A program made the translations under genes and the position numbers. Positions 1-11,500 of a DNA stretch of 64,000 bases are shown in pieces. The notes under the pieces were generated by a model that worked only from the letters and a program-made list of their open reading frames with translations, ran no database searches and was not told the DNA's origin. The stretch is from Corydoras sp. C115 (lineage: Eukaryota > Chordata > Actinopteri > Siluriformes > Callichthyidae): contig JAFMOC010000083.1 in the NCBI GenBank assembly GCA_019802505.1, forward strand, positions 2,003,501-2,067,500, in the 5' to 3' direction. Each line of letters opens with the position of its first letter. Within the stretch, counting starts at the first letter, position 1.

Positions 1-1326
1 ATCGTGGAAGGTCACAAGGCGAACACAGGGTACAAAACCCTTTCCAAAGAGTTGGGCCCACCTCTCTCCATCGTTGGGAGCATCATCCGGAAATGGAAGA
101 CTTATGGAACAACTGTTAACTTTTCACAGCCTGGACAGCCTTTTAAAGTTTCCTCCCATGCCGAGGCCAAGCTTGTCCGAACGGTCAGCTTACCCAAGGA
201 CAACAAGGAGGGAGCTCCGGGAAGATCTCATGTTGGTGGGGACATTGGTTTCAATCCATACCAAAAGTAACATACTCCACGTCAATGCTCGTCTACAGTT
301 GGCTCATGATCACTTGGAGGACTCTGAGGCAGACTGGTTCAAGATTCTCTAGTCTGAGACCACACCCACACCAAGGACATTTGGCGACAGCATGGCACTG
401 CACGTGACCCCAAGAATACCATCCCTACAGTCAAGCATGGTGGTGCCAGCATCATGCTGTTGGGCAGCTTCTCAGCCAAGGGACCTGACCATCTGGCCTC
501 ATCCATGGAAAGATGGATAGCACAGCCTACCTGGAGATTTTGGCCAAGAACCTCCGCTCCTCCATCAAGGATCTTAAGATGGGTTTAAATTTCATCTTTC
601 AACAGGACAACGACATCAAGCACATGGCCAAGAAACCCAAGGCCTGGTTTACATTTTACATTACATTTGGTCATTTTGCAGACGCTTTTATCCAAAGCGA
701 CTTACAGGGGGAGCACAGGATTAATCACAGTATCCCTGGAGCAATGAGGGTTAAGGGCCTTGCTCAAGGACCCACATCGGTAACTTCAGTGGACCTGGGA
801 TTTGAACCCCCAACCTTCAGATTGAGAGCCCAACACCCTAACCACTGAGCTACCTTGCCCTTGCCATTTCCGGTTTAAGTGGAAAAAGATCAAGGTGTTG
901 CAGTGGCCTTGTCAGTCTCCTGACCTTAACCCAATTGAAAACTTGTGGAAGGAGCTCAAGATCAAAGCCCACGAGATGCCCAAAGAACCTAGACAACTTA
1001 AAGAAGATCTGCATGTAGAGTGGGCCAAGATTACTCAAGAGACCTGTGCCTGGTCTGATCAGGTCTTATAAAAAATGATGAATAGCTGTAATTTCGAACA
1101 AGGGCTGTTTCAAAAAATATTAAATCTAGGGTTGAATAATAATTGACCCTAATTTTTCTTTTAAAAAGTATTATATATATATATAATTTAACTGAGCAAC
1201 TTATATTTTTGGTTTGTAATATTTAGGCTAATGCAGCTCATGCTCAAAGATTGAAGGCTCTAACTTATTTGCAACTTGTTAAATTTGCAAAATCTGCAGA
1301 GGGTTAAATACTATTTGGAGGCACTG
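1..1326 (+). pseudogene. Decayed Tc1/mariner transposase element, truncated by the window edge
   Basis: Positions 1-170 translate to a Tc1-type helix-turn-helix (GYKTLSKELG, SIIRKWKTYGT). Positions 513-650 and 880-1040 carry FQQDNDIKH and QSPDLNPIENLWKELK, the second and third acidic motifs of a DD34E transposase. Frames are broken between blocks. The right terminus is CAGTGCCTCC (minus strand) at about 1317-1326, followed by the TA target at 1327-1328. The middle is split by a nested SINE at 652-871. The left terminus is outside the window. Confidence 0.85.
652..871 (-). mobile_element. tRNA-derived SINE, second family, nested in the Tc1 remnant
   Basis: On the minus strand it starts with a tRNA-like head (GGTAGCTCAGTGGTTA, B-box-like GGTTCAAATCC variants), continues with TAAGTCGCTTTGGATAAAAG and ends in an A/T-rich AAATGTAA tail. 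It is flanked by a direct repeat GGTTTA (646-651 and 872-877), and removing it rejoins the transposase frame. A second copy is at 12187-12402. Confidence 0.85.
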
Positions 1327-1550
1327 TATGTTACATGTTCAAAAGCAAGCACAGCAAAAATGTGTCCTGAGGTCAGTCAGGTGAGCAGGAAATACTAAAT
1401 TTCCACTAGCTGTAAATGTCGGTGTAAATATGTTTGTCTGTGTTTCTTCCCAGCAATGGAATAGAGGTGACCTCTTGGGGATATAGTCCCTTTTCATTTT
1501 GCCAAAAAACAGGAATAATAATAACTTTATTTGAAATTTGGGTTGTGCAG

Positions 1551-1955
1551 CACGGTGGCCTAGTGTTTAGTATGTTCGCCTGTCAGTGCTGGGGATCCAT
1601 GTTCAAATACTGATCTGCGTGGAGTTTCCATGTTCTCCAGAATCTGGATGGGGAGGGTTCCCCATGCCCATCCAGTGGAGAAGGTTTCGGGTGCTGGGCA
1701 GATACACCCTGCCGATCTATCACTGGGCACACACTCACTCACACATACACACACTATATGGGGCAATTTAGAGAATTCAATTGACTTGATCCTTGTTTTT
1801 GGACTGTGGGAGGAAACCGGAGAACCTGGAGGAAACCCACGCAGACACGGGGAGAACATGGAAACTCCACCCAGATTGGAATTCAAAACGGGAATCCCTA
1901 GCGCTGAGAGGCGTTAACCACTTGTGCTAACCACTAAGCCACCGTGCCGCCCAAA
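1551..1955. mobile_element. Inverted chimera of two copies of the main SINE
   Basis: 1551-1645 is the tRNA-like head in plus orientation (cacggtggcctagtgtttag). At about 1646 it switches to a nearly full copy in minus orientation ending ccactaagccaccgtgccgccc at 1953. The two heads therefore face outwards. Confidence 0.8.
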
Positions 1956-2164
1956 TCTGGATCAGTTACTCTAAAAAATTCGGAACATTTATGTATTCAT
2001 TCACTTTGTAAGCTGCCTGCCCGAACTAGAGTTTGGGGGATTGCAGAGGCCGGTCACAGGGAAAAATAAGATGTATTCTAGACAGATATCCAGTCCGATG
2101 CAACAAACAACAACTTTATACACACTATGTTCAATAATTCATAATGCAGTTACACATAATCATT

Positions 2165-2475
2165 CATTCATTATCTTCCACTTAATCCTTTACTAGGAGA
2201 AGGGAGGGGGGGTTCCGATGTTAATCCGGAAGGAAAGTTTCAGTTGCTGGGCAAATACACCCAGGACAGGGCGCCAATCCATAGCGGGGCACTTACACAC
2301 ATACACACAAACATACTCTTTATGAGGAAAATTAGAGCATTTAATTCACCTTGTATCCATGTCTTTGGACTGTGCAAGGAAACCGAAGAACCCAGAGGAA
2401 ACCCACACGAACATAGGGAGACCATGCAAACTCCACCCAGAGTACAATTCAAACGTGAATAACCACTAAGCCACC
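2165..2475 (-). mobile_element. Main SINE family, degenerate copy
   Basis: Minus orientation, from the (CATT)n tail at about 2165 to taaccactaagccacc at 2472. More diverged than its neighbours. Confidence 0.75.
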
Positions 2476-2488
2476 AGTCGTTATACTT

Positions 2489-2999
2489 CATTCATTCATT
2501 ATCTTCCGCTTCATCCTATATATTAGGGTCGCGGTGGGGTTCCCCATGCCCATCCGGGGGAGAACATTTCAGGCGCTGGGCAGATACACCCAGGACAGGG
2601 CGCCAATCCATCGCTGGGCACACACTCACTCACACAGACACACTCTATATGGGGCAAATTTGGAGAACTCAATTGACTTGATCCATGTTTTTGGACTGTG
2701 GGAGCAAACCGGAGAACCCGGAGGAAACCCACGAACCCGGTTCGAATCCCCATCTGGGTGGAGTTTCCATGTTCTCCCCGTGTCCGGTTTCCTCCCACAG
2801 TCCAAAAACATGGATCAAGTCAATTGAGTTCTCCAAATTGCCCCATATCGAGTGTGTTTATGTGAGTGAGTGTGTGCCCAGCGATAGATTGGCACCCTGT
2901 CCTGGGTGTATCTGCCCAGCGCCCGAAACGTTCTCCCCTGGATGGGCATGGGGAACCCCACCGTGACCCTAATATAGGATAAAGTGGAAGATAATGGAT
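2489..2999. mobile_element. Palindromic pair of main-family SINEs
   Basis: A minus-oriented copy (2489-about 2737) is joined, within cccacgaacccggttcgaat, to a plus-oriented copy (about 2738-2999). Both lack the A-box end, so the two 5' parts meet head to head. Confidence 0.8.
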
Positions 3000-3000
3000 G

Positions 3001-5172
3001 GAGGCGGCACGGTGGCTTAGTGGTTAGCGTGTTCGCCTCTCAGCGCTAGGGATTCCCGGTTGGAATCCCCATCTGGGTGGAGTTTCCATGTTCTCCCCGT
3101 GTCTGCGTGGGTTTCCTCCGGGTTCCTCGCACAGTCCAAAAACTTGGATCAAGTCAATTGAGTTCTCCAAATTGCCCCATATCGAGTGTGTTTATGTGAG
3201 TGAGTGTGTGCCCAGCATTAGATTGGCGCCCTGTCCTGGGTCTATCTGCCCAGCGCCCGAAATGTTGTCCGTCAGATGTCCAAAGTTTGATCAGATGAGT
3301 CGGCAGAACCCGTGCACTGTTCCACTTTGGTGTGTTGCTTGTTGACACATGACTTTTTATTGGTGAGGTAATTAAAAGGAGGGCGGCACGGTGGCTTAGT
3401 GGTTAGCGTGTTCGCCTCACGGCGCTAGGGATTCCCGGTTCGAATCCCCATCTGGGTGGAGTTTCCATGTTCTCCCCGTGTCCGCGTGGGTTTCCTCCGG
3501 GTTCTCCGGTTTCCTCCCACAGTCCAAAAACTTGGATCAAGTCAATTGATGGCTTAGTGGTTAGAACGTTCACCTCTCAGCACTAGAGATTCCCGATTGG
3601 AATCCCCATCTGGGTGGAGTTTCCATGTTCTCCCCGTGTCCGCGTGGGTTTCCTCCAGGTTCTCCGGTTTCCTCCCACAGTCCAAAAACATGGATCAAGT
3701 CAATTGAGTTCTCCAAATTTCCCCATATCGAGTGTGTTTATGTGAGTGAGTGTGTGCCCAGCGATGGATTGGCGCCCTGTCCTGGGTCTATCTGCCCAGC
3801 GCCCGAGACGTTCTCCCCTGGATGGGCATGGGGAACCCCACCGCGACCCTAATATAGGATAAAGTGGAAGATAATGGATGGTGGCTTAGTGGTTAGCACG
3901 TTCTCCTCTCAGCACTAGAGATTCCCGGTTGAAATCCCCATCTGGGTGGAGTTTCCATGTTCTCCCCATGTCCGCGTGGGTTTCCTCCGGGTTCTCCGGT
4001 TTCCTCGCACAGTCCAAAAACTTGGATCAAGTCAATTGAGTTCTCCAAATTGCCCCATATCGAGTGTGTTTATGTGAGTGAGTGTGTGCCCAGCGATAGA
4101 TTGACGTCCTGTCCTGGTTCTATCTGCCCAGCGCCCGAAACGTTGTCCGTCAGATGTCCAAAGTTTGATCAGATGAGTCGGCAGAACCCATGCACTGTTC
4201 CACTTTGGTGTGTTGCTGGTTGACACATGACTTTTTATTGGTGAGGTAATTAAAAGGAGGGCGGCACGGTGGCTTAGTGGTTAGCACGTTCGCCTCTCAG
4301 CGCTAGGGATTCCCGGTTCGAATCCCCATCTGGGTGGAGTTTCCATGTTCTCCCCGTGTCCGCGTGGGTTTCCTCCGGGTTCTCCGGTTTCCTCCCACAG
4401 TCCAAAAACTTGGATCAAGTCAATTGATGGCTTAGTGGTTAGAACGTTCACCTCTCAGCACTAGAGATTCCCGGTTCGAATCCCCATCTGGGTGGAGTTT
4501 CCATGTTCTCCCCGTGTCCGCGTGGGTTTCCTCCGGGTTCTCCGGTTTCCTCCCACAGTCCAAAAACTTGGATCAAGTCAATTGATGGCTTAGTGGTTAG
4601 AACGTTCACCTCTCAGCACTAGAGATTCCCGATTGGAATCCCCATCTGGGTGGACTTTCCATGTTCTCCCCGTGTCCGCGTGGGTTTCCTCCAGGTTCTC
4701 CGGTTTCCTCCCACAGTCCAAAAACATGGATCAAGTCAATTGAGTTCTCCAAATTTCCCCATATCGAGTGTGTTTATGTGAGTGAGTGTGTGCCCAGCGA
4801 TGGATTGGCGCCCTGTCCTGGGTCTATCTGCCCAGCGCCCGAGACGTTCTCCCCTGGATGGGCATGGGGAACCCCACCGCGACCCTAATATAGGATAAAG
4901 TGGAAGATAATGGATGGTGGCTTAGTGGTTAGCACGTTCTCCTCTCAGCACTAGAGATTCCCGGTTGAAATCCCCATCTGGGTGGAGTTTCCATGTTCTC
5001 CCCATGTCCGCGTGGGTTTCCTCCGGGTTCTCCGGTTTCCTCGCACAGTCCAAAAACTTGGATCAAGTCAATTGAGTTCTCCAAATTGCCCCATATAGAG
5101 TGTGGCTGTGTAAGTGAGTGTGTGCCCAGCGATGGATTGGCGCCCTGTCCTGGGTGTATCTGCCCAGCACCC
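3001..5172 (+). repeat. Tandem array of plus-oriented main-family SINE fragments with duplicated unique DNA
   Basis: SINE segments lie at about 3003-3264, 3384-3548, 3549-3883, 3884-4142, 4260-4426, 4427-4584, 4585-4915 and 4916-5178. Three copies of a unique block of about 115 bp (tccgtcagatgtccaaag to ttggtgaggtaatt) start at about 3268, 4146 and 5182. The 878-bp and 1036-bp periods differ by one extra 158-bp SINE-head fragment. Many segments stop at gtcaattga and restart at tggcttagtggttag. Confidence 0.85.
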
Positions 5173-5299
5173 GAAACATTGTCCGTCAGATGTCCAAAGT
5201 TCGATCAGATGAGTCGGCAGAACCCGTGCACTGTTCCACTTTGGTGTGTTGCTGGTTGCCACATGACTTTTTATTGGTGAGGTAATTCAAAGGACGCCT

Positions 5300-5519
5300 C
5301 ATGAATGATCTGTGAAGGTTTGATGAGGGTGGTGGAGCGGGTAGTCAGTCAGGGTGAGTTTCGAAACGGTCTGATCGAGTCAACAGAGAACTTTCAGCGA
5401 AAAGAGATTCGAAAACACGAAAGAAAAAAAAACAGAAGCACATTTGAGGAAAAGCTCATCTCTCAAAGCGCGCGCCGCCTCAGACAGAAGTTCCTGTCCT
5501 CGTGACCGGTTCGGCCGCG
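5300..5519 (+). promoter_or_regulatory. Probable promoter and 5' UTR of tmem179b
   Basis: This single-copy stretch lies between the last duplicated SINE block and the tmem179b ATG. CpG is enriched towards the gene (gcgcgccgcc at 5470-5480, ttcggccgcg before the ATG). No TATA box is obvious. The transcription start cannot be fixed from sequence alone. Confidence 0.45.
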
Positions 5520-8500
5520 ATGGCGCTGCCGCGGTTCCTGCTGCTGTTTGAGCTCGCCGTCTACGCCTGCTGCTTTGTTTGTGGAATCATCACCGCGGCG
5601 TCAGTGACACTCTCTCAGGTAACATCTCAGATAATGTTTATCTTCATACGATAATCGCTCGCCATGACACATGGCGTGTGCTGTGCAACTGAAGACTCGC
5701 TTAGTCCAACAACAGTTCTAACTACAAACCCAAACTCACTAACCTCACTAATAAGGCTTCTATTTTACTCAACTTTTACTCCTAAAGCGACGAATAAACG
5801 ACGTTTAAAGCTGTTTGGTATCAAATATCCGACACGAACGCCATTGCAGGTGAAGTATAACTAAGAAACAACGTCGTTTGTTGGAAATCTAGCTAAAAAC
5901 ACATCACACATTACACCAAACACACAGTACAGTTGTTTAAAAGAACATAATTACGTTCACGCTAAAGTTACCCTGTGGTATTACTTCAGAACGAACGTAT
6001 TTTTTTTTATTAATTTGACAGTGTGGTTTTGTACAGGAATGTAACCTGACATGACTTCTCTTTCATAAGGTGATAAAGGGAAGTTGACAAAGTCCTCCTC
6101 TGTGTCATATGACTTTAAATTTAGTAACGAAGCTGTGGGAGAAATGTAAGACGTTAAAGTTCGTGTAGACGTTAAAGTCGAGAGTTTAAAAAAAAAAAAA
6201 CAGAAAAGAAAATGCTGTGGACAGTGTGGTGAGCATGGACACTGAGCATGTCTTTACAACCTGCAAGCATTCAGGGTCATGCGATCCACTGTCTGTGTAA
6301 TAACAACTTACTGGAGTCAGTCATCATGAGTAAGGAAAAAAAAAAAGAAAGAAAAAAAAAAGGAAAAGGGAAAAGAAAGAGTTGTTGGAGAGTCTGAATT
6401 TGATTCACTTAATCTCATCAAGAGAGAGGAGATTCCAGGCAAGCTAGGGGGGCAGTGGTTGTTCTAGCAGAGCAGTTATTTCTTATCTCATTGTGCATTG
6501 TAGACAATAAGTGAGGAAAGTCCATCCAATGTCCATCCAATGTCAAAGGGTGATTATTTAAGATTTTTAGTCAAAATAAGCTTGTTAGACATATTATGGT
6601 TTTTGTTCATATACTTGTTTACACCTTTCATCCCTCCAAATATCACATATTATCATCCATCCATTATCTTCCACTTTATCCTATATTAGGGTCGTGCGCA
6701 GGGGTTAGGTTGTTTAGGTTTTCACTGTATTAAAATCTTCTTTAATTACATTCATTCATTGTCCTCCGCTTAATCCTCTACTGGGGTCGTGGGGGTTCCC
6801 CATGCCCATCCAGGGGAGAACGTTTCGGGCGCTGGGGAGATACACCCAAGACAGGATGCCAATCTATCGCTGGGCGTGAGGAAAGTAATTCATTTTTATG
6901 TTGTCACTGTTTGTTGGCAAAAGTGAGGTGAGTTGTGCTTTGGGGGTGGGTAACCAAGCATGTCCCAGGAATCCTTCCATCCATTATCTTCCGCTTTATC
7001 CTATATTAGGGTAGGGTGGGGTGGGGTGGGGGGGGGGTTCCCCATGCCCATGCCCATCCAGGTGAGAAAGTTACGGGCGCTGGGCAGATACACCCAGGAC
7101 AAGGCGCCAATCTATCGCTGGGCACACACTCACTCACACAGACACACTCTATATGGGGCAATTTGGAGAACTCAATTGACTTGGTCCATGTTTTTGGACT
7201 GTGGGAGGAAACCGGAGAACCCGGAGGAAACCCACGCGGACACGGGGAGAACGTGGAAACTCCACCCAGATGGGGATTCGAACCGGGAATCCCTAGCGCT
7301 GAGAGGAGAACGTGGTAACCACTATGCCACCGTGCCGCCCATCCCAGGAATCAGAATACTTACCCCTGGGGGAATTTGGAGTTTTCACAGACGCTCCATT
7401 TGTCCTGTTTATACAGAAGTAACAATAAGTGCAGTCAGGTTAAACCAAAATAAACAAAAAATACAAAATAATACAGAATAAAGTATAATGTACTTAAAAT
7501 ACTGCCTTCCATTATTTATAAGACTAAGTGAAATCTGCTCTTTCTGTACATTAAATTAATTTGTCAGAGCTGCTTGAATCTATGTTATACACATCAATTT
7601 ACCAGCATATTTTTCTTTGTATTGTGTACAAAAAAAAGTATTTTTATAGTCCAATGTCAATGACCAGTTTAATTATTGTAGCCTTTTAGTCAAAATAAGG
7701 TTGTTAGACATATTGTGGTTTTTATTCATATACTTGTTTACACCTTTCATCCCTCCAAATATCACATATCATATTATCTTAACCACCTGATCTCAGGGGT
7801 TCCCTAAACCCATCCAAACTGTTTCAGGCGCTGGGAAGATACAACCAGGACTGCATTTAGGTGCAGATTAAATAAGGGCAATTTAGAGCAGCCAATTCGA
7901 CTGGAATCCATGTTTTTGACTGTGAGAAAACCTGATAGCCCCGAGAAAACCCACGCGGATACAGGGAGACCATGGAAACTCCACCCTGATCGGGATTCGA
8001 ACCTGTATTCCCAGCAATAAGAGGCAGCCTTACTAACCGCTACACCATCGTGCCATTCCTTTCTTCAAATATGATTAGGAAATTGTGTTCTAGTCTTTGG
8101 CCACAGAATTGTAACAACACCTCTTTTGTTGCTCAGTCTTCTTTTAGTATATTTTTTATACTCCGCTATTTCTGTCAGCACCACTCCTCTTATGTTCTAC
8201 ACATGTCAACTGCTAATTTATATTTGAACATTGAAATAAAAAATGTTTGCTAATACTGTATTTAATAGATGTAGAGTTTATTTTTTATTGAAAGTCTGTA
8301 CTTTTCTTTTTTAGTGTGACTGACTGACCTTTGAGCTTACTGACATTTTAGGAAGATAGTGCAAATGAAAACACCTTAATGAAATTTACACAGCTGTGTG
8401 AAGCTCATACCAGAAGGCTAAGATTCAAATAGCTTAGAAAGCAAGAGTGCAACATTCATTTGTAAAAGAGACAGAAGCTTGACCTCAAACCCACTGATCA

Positions 8501-11500
8501 CCATGTGATGAACTGAAAAGTTAACTGTCACAAACCCCATGAATGCTCTTTTAGTCCGATGTGCATAAGTTTTTACATTCATTCATTATCTCCCGCTTTA
8601 TCCTATATTAGGGTCGCGGTGGGGTTCCCCATGCCCATCCAGGGGAGAACGTTTCAGGCGCTGGGCAGATACACCCAGGACAGGGCGCCAATCTATCGCT
8701 GGGCACACACTCACACACACAGACACACACTATATGGGGCAATTTGGAGAACTCAATTGACTTGAACCATGTTTTTGGACTGTGGGAGGAAACTGGAGAA
8801 CCCGGAGGAAACCCACGCGGACACGGGGAGAACATGGAAACTCCACCCAAATGGGGATTCGAACCGGGAATCCCTAGTGCTGAGAGGCGAACATGCTAAC
8901 CACTAAGCCACTGTGCCGCCCTCGTTTTTACATTCAGTGAGAAAATTATAACTATATTAGTATTTCATTTGAATACATTTTCAGAAAGGGGAGCTTGCCT
9001 TCAGTAAGTTTGAAATGCTTTGATATGTTTTTTCCTCTTTTCTCATTCTGTTTTACAGCGTGACTTCTCAGGAAAGTGTGTACTGTATGGGTGGGTGCAA
9101 CTGAATGGTTCCGATATCGATCTGAGTTCGTCCAGTGCCTCTTCTCTCTGCTACTTTGTGTCAGCCATCTCTGTGTTTATTGCCATTGTCTGCTTTTCTA
9201 CTACCATTTACTGGATCTACTCTTGCTTGGTGGATGGTGAAATAAAAAGGTCAGATTTTTGTAGTTTTGTTTGTAGTGTATTGAAAAATATTTTATTGTA
9301 AAGCCTTATTTTTGATGTATTGCCTGCTTTACTGATCTTAGTACAGTATAGAGATTTCAGTTTGATAAATTCATTTTGGAAACTTATACTTCTCTATCTT
9401 TTGGCGTTAAGAGAACATTCATGGACGAGTTTGTCTCTGGTCATATGTGGCGTCTTCCTCTTCTTCCTTTTGGTGACTGGATGCATCCTGAATGTGGGCC
9501 GAAGCAGACTTTGCGCTTCGTTGCTCAGTACTGTGCCTAATATAACCAGGTGAGAACAGGATACAAGCTTTTTTTTTATTGTTTGGATTGATATAGATAT
9601 TAGAATTAGGGATATTAAGCTAATGCTTTATGAATGGTACAATCTGTGTAAAAGGATGTCATCATTTTGTTAATGTTTTTCTTTTTCATTCATGCCTTTG
9701 TTTTACACATCTTTTTTTTTATGTGCGAAAAAATACAGGATTAGACTCTGTGATGGTGTGCACATTGAAAAAATTGTAAATGTGGGTGAAATATACTAGG
9801 CAGCACAGACCTGATGTAGTTTTGTTCAAGTAAATTATTTTAAATAGTACATTGTACAGTGTTATAAGTCTTTAAACCCCTAAAAGAGAAAGCCAAAGCA
9901 ACAGTGGCAAGAAAAACTCCCTGTTATGTTGTTATTTTAAGGAAGAAACCTTAGGAGGACCAAGGCTCAGTGGGAGACTCATCCTCCTTGAGTGGCTGGG
10001 CAGCATCAACATTGTAGGACAGCCATGTACAGATTGTGAGGTCTCGCTGTGAAAGCAGCTGTTGCATTTGTCTCATGCTATTCTCACTTAAAATTTTCAG
10101 GTTTTGGCTTTTATACCCAATGACCCGGCATAATGATCATTACTAGTATTGTAAGATGTTTTCAGCAAATATTTTAACTTCTGTTGCAAGGTGGGGGATC
10201 TTTGGACTTTTTTTTGTCCAGCAAAAATATCAAAAATGTTTTATTTTAATTTGGGGAGTTTAGGGGCCTTCCCATTTTTGTTTTGTGGCAGGGAGCATTA
10301 TCCTGCTGAAAGAGGCCACAGTCATCTGAGAATACTATTTCAATGAAAGGGTTTATGTGTGGTCTGCAACAATGCTTAGGTAGGTGGGACATGTGAAAGT
10401 AACATCCCCGTGGATTGCAGGACACATTTATCTGCTGCCAAATATATGTGTCTAACAGAGTGGACACTGTCTCACAAACATACCACCATCGTGTAATCAG
10501 TACAGTGCTGAGAGTCTTTCCCCACCCACATAATACCTGCTTTGTAAGGGTTTTTAGCACCCTAAACATTAGAAAAAAGTAAAGGGGATCTTATTAAATA
10601 GAAATGTAGGCATTATTAAGGATATATATTATAAAATCAATATTTTTGATTGGCTGATATATATCTGAGTGTAGTTCTGTCAATGCACTCTAACATTGAA
10701 TGGATTCTTTGATTATGGTCAATTCATTATCTTCCGCTTTATCCTATTTTATCCTCTTTTGGGGTCGCGGGGGGGTTCCCCATGCCCATCCAAGGGAGAA
10801 TGTTTCGGGTGCTGGGCAGATAGACCCAGGACAGGGCGCCAATCTAATCTATCACTGGGCACACACTCACACACACAGACAGACACGCACACAAACACAC
10901 TCTATATAGGGCAATTTGGAGAATTCAATTGACTTGATCCATGTTTTTGGACTGTGGGAGGAAACCGGAGAACCCAGGGGAAAGCCACGCGGACACGGGG
11001 AGAACATGGAAACTCCACCCAAATGGGGATTCGAACTGGGAATCCCTAGTGCTGAGAGGCGAACGTGCTAACCACTAAGCCACCTTAGTTTATTAATATC
11101 TTATTAATTAATTTATATAGTTAATAAATCGATTTTGGTTTAATCTTGTATTGACAAATACATTCCGATTAGTTGCAGTGTTTATTGATTGTAGTTATTT
11201 AACTTGCACAATAAGGCCGAATGCCCAAGTCATCAACATTGCACATGTTGAATTGATGGGACTTTCCTTTTATATTATTATGATTAAATAAGTTTCTGTA
11301 GCATCTCAAACATTATTAATGAATATTAACAGTTTATGTGAAAAGTAAAATCTGTCCGTGTGATTGTCACAAAATAACATTGTTCTGCCCTATTAAGAGG
11401 TGTTTTGCTTGTTAAAATTAATAATATTATGCATAAATTAAGCAATGTGATGCCATAAATAAGTTAGAGTGAATGTTACTGCTGGTCATGAATTAATAAT

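Noticed and set aside
1551..1600. tRNA-like sequences (GTGGCTTAGTGGTTAGCA with GGTTCGAATCC)
   Set aside because: They are SINE heads: no acceptor-stem pairing could be completed and each continues into the SINE body, so I do not call tRNA genes.
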